From Bin87 sp965221295 (GTDB lineage Bacteria > Chloroflexota > Dehalococcoidia > Lucifugimonadales > UBA3495), in NCBI GenBank assembly GCA_965221295.1, contig OZ244879.1, forward strand, positions 930,001 through 994,000: a stretch of 64,000 nucleotides of DNA. The letters run 5' to 3'. Shown here in pieces: positions 25,653 through 33,867 of the stretch (positions are counted from its first letter, which is position 1; every line of letters starts with the position of its first letter). The translations under genes were made by a program, and so were the position numbers. The notes beneath the pieces were generated by a model, which was not told the origin of the DNA, did no database searches, and was given only the letters and a program-made list of their open reading frames with translations.

Positions 25653-25924
25653 CAATCCGAGCGCCGCGTCTTCAACCAGGGTTTTCCTGGGTTCTTTTGC
25701 GGCGTGGCAGGCGAGGCATGGCGATCTCGCGCGCATTGGGCCGATCGCCCCGGCCGTCGGATTGTCGCCGCGCCATCGCTCCTCCCGGTTAGGCCACGGT
25801 GATTTTGAAGGCGCTTAGTTCTGGCGCAGGTGGATCGCCTCCCTGCAATCCACCACGCCAACGACCACAGTTGCCCGACAAAACCAAGAATCACTGTGAA
25901 GGATAGTCAATCAGGTGATTCCGG

Positions 25925-26266
25925 ATGATGGACTCCACGAAACAATCACCCGGCGTCCCAGCCGTGTATGACCGCGTACTGGAGGTGGTGCGGCAGATTC
26001 CCGCCGGCCAGGTGGCAACCTACGGTCAGATCGCCATGATCGTCGGCCGCTGCACCCCGCGCATGGTCGGTTTCTGCTTGGCGTCCTTGGACCCTGATTC
26101 CGACGTTCCCTGGCAGCGCGTCATCAACCGCCAGGGCAAGATCAGCCCACGAGGCGTGGGGGACGGCGCCCAGCGCCAACGACAGTTGCTCCTCGCTGAA
26201 GGCGTCGAGTTCAGCGACGCCGACCGCGTCAGCTTTCGCAGGTTCGGCTGGCTCGACCCATATTGA
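25925..26266 (+). CDS. atl: Alkyltransferase-like protein (ATL), MGMT fold without catalytic Cys
   Basis: A 113-residue protein matching the C-terminal domain of O6-alkylguanine-DNA alkyltransferase. YDRVLEVVRQIPAGQVATYGQIA is followed by the position where alkyltransferases have PCHRV; here it reads PWQRV, so Trp replaces the acceptor Cys. Such ATL proteins bind O6-alkylguanine, flip it out and hand it to nucleotide-excision repair rather than reversing it; uvrA is present at 39595. ATGs at 25925 and 25928 are equivalent and neither has a clear ribosome site. mutM follows after a 19-bp tandem repeat. Confidence 0.88.
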   Translation: MMDSTKQSPGVPAVYDRVLEVVRQIPAGQVATYGQIAMIVGRCTPRMVGFCLASLDPDSDVPWQRVINRQGKISPRGVGDGAQRQRQLLLAEGVEFSDADRVSFRRFGWLDPY

Positions 26267-26306
26267 CCGGCTCGACCCATACTGGACGGCTCGACCCATA
26301 TTGACC
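26250..26306 (+). repeat. Three tandem 19-bp repeats between atl and mutM
   Basis: GGCTCGACCCATATTGACC at 26250-26268, a two-mismatch copy at 26269-26287 and an exact copy at 26288-26306. The first copy encodes the last residues of ATL (WLDPY-stop), so the end of the gene was duplicated into the spacer. mutM starts 14 bp later. Confidence 0.85.
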
Positions 26307-26319
26307 GGGAGGTGGCCCG

Positions 26320-27141
26320 ATGCCCGAAGCCCCCGAACTGCAGGTCGCCGTTGAGTTCCTGGGATCCCGCTTGCCGGGGCAAACCATCGCTGAGGCCGTG
26401 GCGCTCAAGCCCAGCGTCTTGCGCTCGCTGGCGGAACCCCTCGCAACCGACGCGGTTGGCCGCGAGTTCTCCGCCATCGCCCGGCGGGGCAAATTCCTGC
26501 TGCTCACACTCACCGGTGGGTATTCGCTGGTCATCAATCCCAAGCTTACCGGCGGCCTCCAGTGGGTACCGAATAAGCAACGTCTGCTCAAAAGGACGTG
26601 CGTGAGGTTGAGCCTCGCGGGAGGAGACGACCTTCGTTACGTGGACGACCGCCAGATGGGTCAGTTTTATTACGTGCCCGATGAACTGGTGGAAACTGTT
26701 CCCGGCTTGGCCGAGCAGGGGCCGGACGTGCTGGACGGCTGCGGGTTCGACGATTTTAAGGCGGGACTCCGGGGTTTCCGGGGAGAGATAAAGGGCGTCC
26801 TGACCCGCGGGCGGGTCATTGCCGGCATCGGAAACGCCTACGCCGACGAGATACTGTTCCGCGCCGGCGTCTATCCGTTCAAGAGGATTCGCGCCCTCTC
26901 CGATGACGAGCTCCGGCGCATCCACGAATGTTCCCGCCAGGTCGCGCTGGACGCCACGGAGCAGGTGCGTCGGCGCGTGGGCAACCAGATTGACCATAAA
27001 CTACGCGATTTTCTGGCCGTGCACAACCGGGGCGGTCAACCGTGCCCTCAATGCGGCAACGCCATCACCGAACTGCGCGCCAACCAACGCATCACCAGCT
27101 ACTGTCGCCGCTGCCAACCTGGGTCGCTTCTGAAAAACTGA
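26320..27141 (+). CDS. mutM: Formamidopyrimidine-DNA glycosylase (MutM/Fpg family)
   Basis: A 273-residue DNA glycosylase/AP lyase. It begins MPEAPELQ, giving the catalytic Pro2-Glu3 after Met removal. The middle has IAGIGNAYADEILF, the helix-two-turn-helix, and the end carries a zinc finger CPQCGN ... CRRC. It should remove oxidised purines or pyrimidines from DNA; the PEAPEL start and modest divergence leave open a Nei-like specificity. GGGAGGTGG precedes the ATG. It lies between atl and the lactonase gene (9-bp gap), forming a likely operon. Confidence 0.9.
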   Translation: MPEAPELQVAVEFLGSRLPGQTIAEAVALKPSVLRSLAEPLATDAVGREFSAIARRGKFLLLTLTGGYSLVINPKLTGGLQWVPNKQRLLKRTCVRLSLAGGDDLRYVDDRQMGQFYYVPDELVETVPGLAEQGPDVLDGCGFDDFKAGLRGFRGEIKGVLTRGRVIAGIGNAYADEILFRAGVYPFKRIRALSDDELRRIHECSRQVALDATEQVRRRVGNQIDHKLRDFLAVHNRGGQPCPQCGNAITELRANQRITSYCRRCQPGSLLKN

Positions 27142-27150
27142 GGAATTGCA

Positions 27151-28182
27151 ATGCCCACCTTCATGTACGTTTCCCTCCAGCGGGACGATCGCATCGCCCA
27201 GTACATCCTGGACCCGGCCACCGGCGCCGCGGAGCATCGCGCCGACTACGCCCTGACCGGAATGCCCGCCCCCATGGCGGTAGATCCGCAGCGCCGCTTT
27301 CTGTTCGTGGGCCGCCGCCAGGCCGGCGAATACGGACTCACCGGCTTTTCCATTCAGCCAGAGACCGGGCGCCTGGAACAGCTGAACAGCGTCCCATTGG
27401 ATGGCGACCCGGTTCATGTATCCGTGGATCGCAGCGGACGCTACCTGCTGTCCGCCTACTACTATCAAGCGCGGGTCGGCGTCCACGGTTTCGATGCGGA
27501 CGGCAACTTGGCGGCAACGCCTGTAGAATGGCGGGAAACCGGCATCGGCGCCCATTATGTCCAAACCGACCGGCAAAACCGGTACGCATTCGTCCCCCAC
27601 ATCGCCGAGGGCAACCACACCGGAGTCAACGCGATCTTCCAGTTCCGGTTTGACGAGGACTCCGGCCACCTGACGCCCAATGTCCCCGACCGGGTGACGC
27701 CGAACGCGCCTGAGGGCCCTCGACATTTTTGTTTCCACCCCAACCTTGACGTGCTGTACTCGTCGAACGAGCAGGGCTGCAGCGTAACCGCTTACCACCT
27801 CAACCCCGATAGGGGAACGCTGTCGCCATTCCAAACCGTACCCACACTGCCCGATGGCTTCGACGGCAGCAACTCATGTTCGCAGATTCAGATCACGCCG
27901 TCGGGTCGGTTCCTCTACGCGCCCAACCGCGGCCACAACAGCATCGCCGGATTCGCGGTGGACCAGTCCGACGGCAGTTTGACGCCCCTGGGTCAAACGG
28001 CAACCGAGCCCATCCCTCGCGCCTTCAGCCTTGATACCTCCGGCGCCTTCCTCTACGCCACCGGCCTGGAGTCCGGCAGCCTGGCTACTTACCGCGTCGA
28101 TCACGGAACTGGCGCGTTGCAGCCGCTGGGCGTTCATCCGTTGGGCAATGGTCCCATGTGGACGCTGATCATCGACTTGTAA
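27151..28182 (+). CDS. Lactonase-family seven-bladed propeller (6-phosphogluconolactonase-like)
   Basis: A 343-residue protein of the YbhE/Pgl propeller family: repeated 'D...GRLYLFV..' blades such as MAVDPQRRFLFVGRR, VSVDRSGRYLLSAYY, GPRHFCFHPNLDVLYSSNE, ITPSGRFLYAPNRGHNSIAGF and LDTSGAFLYATGLESG. Characterised relatives hydrolyse 6-phosphogluconolactone or other lactones; muconate cycloisomerase-like propellers share the fold. No signal peptide. It follows mutM by 9 bp. Substrate unproven. Confidence 0.82.
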   Translation: MPTFMYVSLQRDDRIAQYILDPATGAAEHRADYALTGMPAPMAVDPQRRFLFVGRRQAGEYGLTGFSIQPETGRLEQLNSVPLDGDPVHVSVDRSGRYLLSAYYYQARVGVHGFDADGNLAATPVEWRETGIGAHYVQTDRQNRYAFVPHIAEGNHTGVNAIFQFRFDEDSGHLTPNVPDRVTPNAPEGPRHFCFHPNLDVLYSSNEQGCSVTAYHLNPDRGTLSPFQTVPTLPDGFDGSNSCSQIQITPSGRFLYAPNRGHNSIAGFAVDQSDGSLTPLGQTATEPIPRAFSLDTSGAFLYATGLESGSLATYRVDHGTGALQPLGVHPLGNGPMWTLIIDL

Positions 28183-28806
28183 TCGGCCGCGATTCACCCC
28201 ACCATAGCGAAAAGCGGATGGCTATCGGCCGGTAGTTGCGTTCGTCGGGATTGCCGCGCTACGCGCGCAATGACAGATCAGGAGGGGAGAACGGCCGGCG
28301 GAACTAGGGCAGAGGAGCGCCTCCTCCAGCTGTCATTGTGAGGAGCGCCTTCCCCTCATCCGTCATTGCGAGGAGCGCCTTCCCTTCATCTGTCATTGCG
28401 AGGAGCGCCTTCCCTTCATCTGTCATTGCGAGGAGCGCCTTCCCTTCATCTGTCATTGCGAGGAGCGACAGCGACGCGGCAATCCCGCTGCCTGGGCGAA
28501 CGGCCGCCGGAGCGGGAGGGCGGAGGGCCACTGGTTGCGGTCGACGGGATTGCCGCGCTACGCTCGCAATGACAGTGGGGAAGGGCTAGCAATGACAGTG
28601 GGGAAGGGCTCGCAATGGCGGATGGGGGTTGCTCGCATCGATGGATGGGCCGCCGTGATTTTGGTGAGCGTGGTAGGATTGCGGTTGCGCTGGGTTTGTT
28701 GGCGTCCGTTATGGCGGCTGCCCTCAGGCGCATCGTCGGCGAGGCGTCAGCGTGGTTGGGCTGAGCCAAGCCATCTTCCGCAGCGATTATCCAGGGAGGG
28801 AGAAAT
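28183..28806. repeat. Gap with a full palindromic element, 30-bp left-end array and 23-bp right-end array
   Basis: A full 125-bp unit lies at 28451-28575. Immediately left are four 30-bp copies (28331-28450) of its left terminus TGTCATTGCGAGGAGCG plus a short linker; immediately right are two 23-bp copies (28576-28621) of its right terminus. A solitary right end is at about 28245-28275. The 30-bp copies have no unique spacers, so this is not CRISPR. The bases 28622-28806 contain nothing recognisable except the VOC gene's leader. Confidence 0.85.
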
Positions 28807-29232
28807 ATGACCGCAAGGGCTCCGGTTTACACGTACACTTACGACCACATCCACGTCCGCACCAAGGACCCGGAAGGGATGGCCAGCTTCTTCGAGACCA
28901 TGTTCGGGGCGACAGTTTTGCGTCTCGTGCAGAGCGACGGGGCGCCCCGTGTGGACTTGGACATCAACGGTCTGGCCATCTTCATAGCCTCGGTGCCGCC
29001 GGAAGAGCACATTGATCTGAGTCCTCGAGACCCACACCTGGGGCTTGACCATTTCGGGTTCCGCGTTGACGACATCGACGGGGCGGTTGAAGATCTGCGA
29101 GCCAAAGGGGCGGAAATCTACACGGAGCCGCGTACGATCCGGCCCGGCGTGCGGATTGCATTCGTTAGGGGCCCAGACGACGTGAGGATCGAGTTGCTGC
29201 AGCGCGACGGGTCGGGCCTGATGGAACAATAA
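28807..29232 (+). CDS. VOC-family (glyoxalase/bleomycin-resistance) protein
   Basis: A 141-residue protein with two beta-alpha-beta-beta-beta modules. The N-terminal YDHIHVRTKDPEGMASFFE segment supplies a metal-binding His, and LGLDHFGFRVDDIDGAVEDL a second; IELLQRD ends the second module with a Glu. Such proteins are metal-dependent lyases, isomerases or dioxygenases; substrate not readable. AGGGAGGGAG precedes the ATG. It stands alone, flanked by repeats upstream and convergent with the small membrane protein gene. Confidence 0.83.
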   Translation: MTARAPVYTYTYDHIHVRTKDPEGMASFFETMFGATVLRLVQSDGAPRVDLDINGLAIFIASVPPEEHIDLSPRDPHLGLDHFGFRVDDIDGAVEDLRAKGAEIYTEPRTIRPGVRIAFVRGPDDVRIELLQRDGSGLMEQ

Positions 29233-29280
29233 GGTGGCGTAATGGGGAAATTAAGAGGCCCAGGAGACTCTGGGAGAAGG

Positions 29281-29487
29281 TCAGGGGCGGCGCTGGCGCA
29301 ACCAGGCCCAGGTCGCCAACGCTGTAAGCAAAACGCCGCCGACGATCAGCGCCCAGCCGACGCCTTGGATCAGCAAGACGGCGAGGGGAGTTAGCAGGAA
29401 CAGGCCCAGGAGCAGCAGCGCCAAGCCGCAGCTGAAGGCTCCCGCAGGACCGGCGGCGCGCAGCATGAGCAGGGATGGGACGCGCAT
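29281..29487 (-). CDS. Small two-helix membrane protein
   Basis: A 68-residue protein with two hydrophobic helices (roughly residues 12-35 and 38-60) and a basic C-terminus (WLRQRRP). It is unrecognised. The ATG at 29487 lies 7 bp after the stop of the MBL hydrolase gene on the same strand, so it is likely translated from that message. A longer open frame upstream overlaps the hydrolase gene and is not credible. Confidence 0.5.
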   Translation of the reverse strand: MRVPSLLMLRAAGPAGAFSCGLALLLLGLFLLTPLAVLLIQGVGWALIVGGVLLTALATWAWLRQRRP

Positions 29488-29494
29488 CCGCGCG

Positions 29495-30325
29495 TCACTC
29501 GACCAGGGAGTAGGTGGCCTGGCGCTCCGTGATGCGGCCGTCCTGGCGCAATTTTTCCAGATGGGTGCGCACGTTGCGGCCGGCGGCGTCTCGCAATGAC
29601 TTGCGCAGGTTGCGCGGATAGACTGCCGACACGACCTCATCTACGGTGGCGGCTCCGCTGGCCAAGGCGGCGATGACCTGATCTTCCCGGCCCTGGCGGT
29701 GGGCGATTTGCTGCTGGATGCGCTGGGCGCCGCGCAGGATGGTGTTGCCGTGTCCTGGACAGACCACCACGGGGCGGGTATTGGCCATGCGGTTCAATGA
29801 GTTCAGGTATTGCTTGAGGTTGCGGACGCTGGACGAGGAGTTGCCGAGCAGGTTGTCGCCGCTGAACAGGACCCGATCGGGCCGCAGGAAGTAGCAGGCG
29901 TGGTCTTCCTCGTGGCCTGGGGTGAAGAGAGGCCGCAGGGTGGCGCCGCCGCCGGTCTCGATGGATTCGCGGGCGCTGAGGGCTACCACCGAATCGCCGC
30001 CGAGGATGTGCTGCAGTCGGGGGGCAAGCTTGGGGTGGCAGCGGACGGCGCATCCGAATGCTTCTTGGAGGCGGTCCAGCCCGCCGATATGATCGCCGTG
30101 GCCGTGGGTGATGAGGATGGCGTCGATGGTGGGTTCACCGAGTTCGCGCCAGTATTGCAGGATTTGGTGGCGCCAGCGGCGGTAGGGTTCCCCGGAGTCG
30201 ATCATGACCATGCGGCCGTTGGGATCGCCCACGAAGTAGATTTGAGTGCCGCCGGGGTGCATGGCGCCGAAGTTGTTGGGGTCTTCGGCAATGTGGACGC
30301 TGTACACGTGGTCAGTGATCTGCAT
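29495..30325 (-). CDS. Metallo-beta-lactamase-fold hydrolase with C-terminal winged helix
   Basis: A 276-residue protein. The signature THGHGDHIGG near residue 76 (HxHxDH) and later His/Asp ligands (FTPGHEEDHACYF, LFSGDNLLG, VVCPGHGN) show a binuclear zinc MBL fold. The last 70 residues form a winged helix (ATVDEVVSAVYP ... VRTHLEKLRQDGRI) as in LACTB2-like hydrolases, which include endoribonucleases and thioesterases. Substrate unknown. It is followed by the small membrane protein and preceded by trxB on the same strand (53-bp gap). Confidence 0.85.
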   Translation of the reverse strand: MQITDHVYSVHIAEDPNNFGAMHPGGTQIYFVGDPNGRMVMIDSGEPYRRWRHQILQYWRELGEPTIDAILITHGHGDHIGGLDRLQEAFGCAVRCHPKLAPRLQHILGGDSVVALSARESIETGGGATLRPLFTPGHEEDHACYFLRPDRVLFSGDNLLGNSSSSVRNLKQYLNSLNRMANTRPVVVCPGHGNTILRGAQRIQQQIAHRQGREDQVIAALASGAATVDEVVSAVYPRNLRKSLRDAAGRNVRTHLEKLRQDGRITERQATYSLVE

Positions 30326-30378
30326 CGATCAATGCTCCGGGAAAGTGGATAACCGGATCGCAGGAGGAACTGGGTTCG

Positions 30379-31305
30379 CTACCACTGCCGGCTGTTGATG
30401 TAGCGGAAGGCTGAGATGGCGGCGGTGGCGCCGTCGCCGGCGGAGGCGACGAGCTGGGCGGCGGATTGCTGGCGAATGTCTCCGGCGGCGAAGAGGCCCG
30501 GATGGGGCGTGTCCATGGACAGACCCACCGGGATGTGTCCGGCGTTGTCCAGGGGCACCAGGTCGGCGACGGAAGCGGAATTGGGGTCGAGGCCGACGTA
30601 GATGAACAGGCCGCTGAGTGGTTCCACGGTTTCGCCGTCAGCGTGGCGAATCCTGGCTCCTGTGACGGTGTCCTCGCCGATGATCTCGATGACTTGAGAA
30701 TTGTAGCGGACATCGATTTTGGGTTCAGCGGCGATGCGGTCTTGGAGAACCTGTTGGGCGTCCAGAGAGTCGTCTCGGACGAACAGGATAACGCGGTCGG
30801 CGTACTCGGTGAGGGTCAGAGCTTCGTCGGCGGCGGAGTCGCCGCCACCTACTACGGCGACAGTTTGTCCCATGTAAAGCGGGCCGTCGCAGGTGGCGCA
30901 GTGGGAGACGCCGCGGCCGTCGAATTCCTGTTCGCCGGGGATGCCGAGGGAGCGCAGGGCAGAGCCGGCGGCCATGATGACGGCTTTGCCACGGTAAGCG
31001 TCGCCACCATCGCCTTCAATGCGGAGGTAGTCGCCGTCAGGAGCCACGCGGGTCGCAGTGTCCATGAGGACTTCGACCCCGGCGTTCATGGCTTGTTCCT
31101 GTGTGGAGGGGCCCAGCTCGTAACCGGCGATGCCCTGTGGAAAGCCGGGGAAGTTTTCGATTTTTTCCAGGTTGATAATCTGAGCGCCGGCCATCATCTG
31201 CTCCACGATGGCGGTTTTCAGGCCATGGCGGGAAGCGTAGATGCCGGCGGTGAGGCCGGCCATGCCGCCGCCGATGATGAGCACGTCGTATTCTTGAACA
31301 GGCAC
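30379..31305 (-). CDS. trxB: Thioredoxin reductase-like FAD/NAD(P) oxidoreductase
   Basis: About 308 residues from a GTG at 31305, chosen because GAGG lies about 8 nt upstream; the frame extends to 31389 without family support. FAD-binding DVLIIGGGMAGLTAGIYA at the N-terminus, redox pair in SHCATCDGPLY near residue 135, NAD(P) loop VAVVGGGDSAADEAL, and the C-terminal GLFAAGDIR motif are all standard for thioredoxin reductase. It passes NADPH electrons to thioredoxin. No thioredoxin gene is seen here. Confidence 0.9.
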   Translation of the reverse strand: MPVQEYDVLIIGGGMAGLTAGIYASRHGLKTAIVEQMMAGAQIINLEKIENFPGFPQGIAGYELGPSTQEQAMNAGVEVLMDTATRVAPDGDYLRIEGDGGDAYRGKAVIMAAGSALRSLGIPGEQEFDGRGVSHCATCDGPLYMGQTVAVVGGGDSAADEALTLTEYADRVILFVRDDSLDAQQVLQDRIAAEPKIDVRYNSQVIEIIGEDTVTGARIRHADGETVEPLSGLFIYVGLDPNSASVADLVPLDNAGHIPVGLSMDTPHPGLFAAGDIRQQSAAQLVASAGDGATAAISAFRYINSRQW

Positions 31306-31398
31306 CGGGAAAACCTCGCTTGTGATGGGAGATCGTTTCTGGCGAGGAATCGCCAGATTGCAGTAGACGATTCCCGGTGATTGTACCACTGCCGGAGG

Positions 31399-32229
31399 CT
31401 AGCGTACGGGCGACGGCGAAGCGGGTGGCGCTGCTGGCCGTCGCTGGAGCATCTCCCTGACCTCGAGGCCGGACGGGGTTTCAAGCGGGTCGGCGCCGCG
31501 CTGGAGTTCGGCGGCAAGTGTCGAGACGCGCTGTCGGGCGAGCTGGCAATACTCCTCAGACAGGTCGATGCCGACGTACTGGCGGCCTTCCAGGAGGGCA
31601 GCGACTGCGGTGGTTCCGCTGCCAATGAACGGGTCCAGCACCACCTGGGCGGTGGTGGCGGCGATGGCCCGGCGGGCGAGCTCGACGGGGAAGGAGGCCG
31701 GGTGAGGGTTGCCCCGATCCTGGTGGATGCGCCAAACATCGCCGATGCCGCCGGCCTTGGGAGCGAGGCGGAACTCGGGTTTGGCGATGAGGTAGATGAC
31801 CTCGTAGGTGGGCAGGAAGTAACCGGGGTTGTGATTGAAACCGCCGGAGCGTTGCCAGATGATGATCTGGCGGACGGGAAGGCCGTCAACGATGTCGGCG
31901 CGGTCTTGGAGCAGGCCCTTTTGCACGCGCCACTTGTGATTATAGAAGATGGCGCCATCTGGGGTGAGCGCTCGGAACAACTCGTGGAGGCACCGGCGCT
32001 GCCAATCGACGTAATCGGAATGGGGCATGCAATCGGGATGGTCGGCGTAGCCCTGCATCAGGGAGGCGTGAGACCACTTGCCGCCGTTGCCGTTTTTCAT
32101 GCCGTTGCCGCTGCTGTTCAGCAGGTTATAAGGAGGCGAGGTGACCACCAAGTTGACCGACGCGTCGGGCATCTCGGCCAACAGGTCGAGGCAGTCGCCC
32201 TGATGGATTTGGTTGATCCAGTTGCGCAT
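31399..32229 (-). CDS. Orphan DNA methyltransferase (beta-type motif order)
   Basis: A 276-residue site-specific methyltransferase: GDCLDLLAEMPDASVNLVV then TSPPYNL near residue 30 (motif IV) come before VVLDPFIGSGTT near residue 195 (motif I), the beta-class order. TSPPY suits N4-cytosine or N6-adenine methylation. No restriction gene is adjacent (trxB on one side, a divergent SMP-30 gene on the other), so it looks solitary and may be regulatory or protective. The last 30 residues are Pro-rich. Confidence 0.88.
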   Translation of the reverse strand: MRNWINQIHQGDCLDLLAEMPDASVNLVVTSPPYNLLNSSGNGMKNGNGGKWSHASLMQGYADHPDCMPHSDYVDWQRRCLHELFRALTPDGAIFYNHKWRVQKGLLQDRADIVDGLPVRQIIIWQRSGGFNHNPGYFLPTYEVIYLIAKPEFRLAPKAGGIGDVWRIHQDRGNPHPASFPVELARRAIAATTAQVVLDPFIGSGTTAVAALLEGRQYVGIDLSEEYCQLARQRVSTLAAELQRGADPLETPSGLEVREMLQRRPAAPPASPSPVR

Positions 32230-32336
32230 TGTTTGGCGAAATTACAAAAATTTGGCGGGAAATAACGGTGGTATTGAACACGAAACGATTGCGTCCGCGC
32301 CCCGCGATGGGTTAGCGGATTTTGGGCAATCTGTCG

Positions 32337-32365
32337 TTGCGCGCCGCCGACGGGCCGCCTACAAT
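32337..32365 (+). promoter_or_regulatory. Probable promoter of SMP-30 gene
   Basis: TTGCGC (32337-32342), 17-bp spacer, TACAAT (32360-32365). The leader to the ATG at 32443 is about 70 nt and ends with AGGAGG. Confidence 0.45.
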
Positions 32366-32442
32366 GGCGATGGCGACGCCCGCTACAACTCCCAACCCGC
32401 GACTTCCGGCTCGTACACCGGACTGAATCAGGAGGCGCAACC

Positions 32443-33345
32443 ATGCCAATTGAGAAGATTTCCCCCGCCCTGGATGCGATAATCGACACCAACGCGCCCA
32501 TTGCTGAGCACGGTTCCGGCTTCGGCGGTTCGGAAGGTCCCGCCGAGGGCCCGCTATGGTGGAGCGAAGGCGATTACCTGCTGTTCAGCGACATTCACAA
32601 CAACCGCCGGATGCGGTACACCCCGGGCTCGGGCGTTACCGTGGAGGCAGAGCCGGTGAACCGACACAACGGGCTGACGAGGGATCTGCAGGGTCGGTTG
32701 ATCGCGGCGGAGCACGACGGCCGGCGGGTCAGCCGCCTGGAGCATGACGGGTCCACCACGGTATTGGCGAACCAGTTCCAGGGCCGGCAACTGAATCGCC
32801 CCAACGACGTGGTGGTGAAGTCGGACGGCAGCATCTACTTCACGGATCCATGGACCTTCCGGCGTCCCCGTGAGCAGTGGGAGCAGACCATTTCGGGCGT
32901 CTATCGATTGTCGGCCGACTTGGGCACGCTGACGCTGTTGGTCGGCGACTTCGTGGTGCCGAACGGGCTGGCCTTTTCGCCGGACGAATCTGTGCTATAC
33001 ATCAACGATTCCCGAAGGGGGATCATTCGCGCCTTTGACGTGCAGGACGACGGTTCGCTGGCGCTGGCGTCGGATCGGCTTTTCGCCGACCTGCGAGGCG
33101 AGCGCGAAGGCGTTCCGGACGGCATGAAGGTGGACACGGAGGGCAACGTGTACTGCGGCGGCTCGGGCGGACTGCACATCCTGAACGCCGGCGGCGAGAC
33201 GCTGGGCGTCGTGGTTCACGGCCAAACGGCCACCACCAACCTGTGCTTTGGCGGGGACGACTGGAAGACTCTGTATTTCACCAGCCGCAACACGATGGGC
33301 AGCGTGCCCGTAAAGATCGCTGGCATTCCCGTGCCGGTCAAATGA
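32443..33345 (+). CDS. SMP-30/gluconolactonase family protein
   Basis: A 300-residue six-bladed propeller hydrolase. EGPLWWSEGDYLLFSDI near residue 34 provides the metal-binding Glu, HNGLTRD and LNRPNDVVVKSDGSIYFTDPW the Asn site, and PNGLAFSPDESVLYINDS and PDGMKVDTEGNVYCG the remaining conserved Asn/Asp. Relatives hydrolyse sugar lactones. AGGAGG precedes the ATG; it may be co-transcribed with the cupin gene 110 bp downstream. Substrate not defined. Confidence 0.88.
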   Translation: MPIEKISPALDAIIDTNAPIAEHGSGFGGSEGPAEGPLWWSEGDYLLFSDIHNNRRMRYTPGSGVTVEAEPVNRHNGLTRDLQGRLIAAEHDGRRVSRLEHDGSTTVLANQFQGRQLNRPNDVVVKSDGSIYFTDPWTFRRPREQWEQTISGVYRLSADLGTLTLLVGDFVVPNGLAFSPDESVLYINDSRRGIIRAFDVQDDGSLALASDRLFADLRGEREGVPDGMKVDTEGNVYCGGSGGLHILNAGGETLGVVVHGQTATTNLCFGGDDWKTLYFTSRNTMGSVPVKIAGIPVPVK

Positions 33346-33455
33346 TGAGAGCGCCCGGCAAAAACAACATCACTCAGAGGCGATTACAAGACCAGAAGCA
33401 ACATCAGGCAGAGACAACGTCAGGGCCAGAGCCCATGCATGAGGAGGCATAAACG

Positions 33456-33830
33456 ATGCGAGTAGTACGGATTGCCAACGTGGAACACGTGCCGTTGGGT
33501 CCGGCTGAGCCGGTGCCCGGGTGGACCGGTGGAGAGGTGCATCGCACCCGTCAGCCCATCATTCCCGAGGGTGAAAGCGATTTCTTCAACGCCAGCGTGG
33601 TGAATTTCCAGAAGGGAGCGCAGACGGGCTGGCACCGCCACAGTAGCGACCAGATTCTGGTGATCACGGTGGGCAACGGCATCGTGGCCACGGAGACGGA
33701 GGAGCATCACGTGGGCGTCGGGGATGTCGTGCAGGTGAAGGCCGGCGAGAACCATTGGCATGGGGCCACGGCGGACGGCTACATGGGTCACATCACCATT
33801 ACGACCAACGACAGCACGGCCAGCCGGTAG
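33456..33830 (+). CDS. Cupin-domain protein
   Basis: A 124-residue single cupin: GWHRHSSDQILVITVGNG supplies motif 1 (His-x-His, with a later Glu replaced by Gln/Asp chemistry) and VGDVVQVKAGENHWHGA supplies motif 2 with its His. It probably binds a divalent metal. GAGGAGG precedes the ATG. It follows the SMP-30 gene and precedes a repeat cluster. Function beyond the fold is not readable. Confidence 0.85.
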   Translation: MRVVRIANVEHVPLGPAEPVPGWTGGEVHRTRQPIIPEGESDFFNASVVNFQKGAQTGWHRHSSDQILVITVGNGIVATETEEHHVGVGDVVQVKAGENHWHGATADGYMGHITITTNDSTASR

Positions 33831-33867
33831 GTCCACGGGAGGCGCGAGTTGCGGGACGAGATTGCCA

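Noticed and set aside
28331..28450. CRISPR-like array of 30-bp repeats
   Set aside because: The repeats are contiguous with no unique spacers, no cas genes are near, and the repeat is the left end of the adjacent palindromic element.
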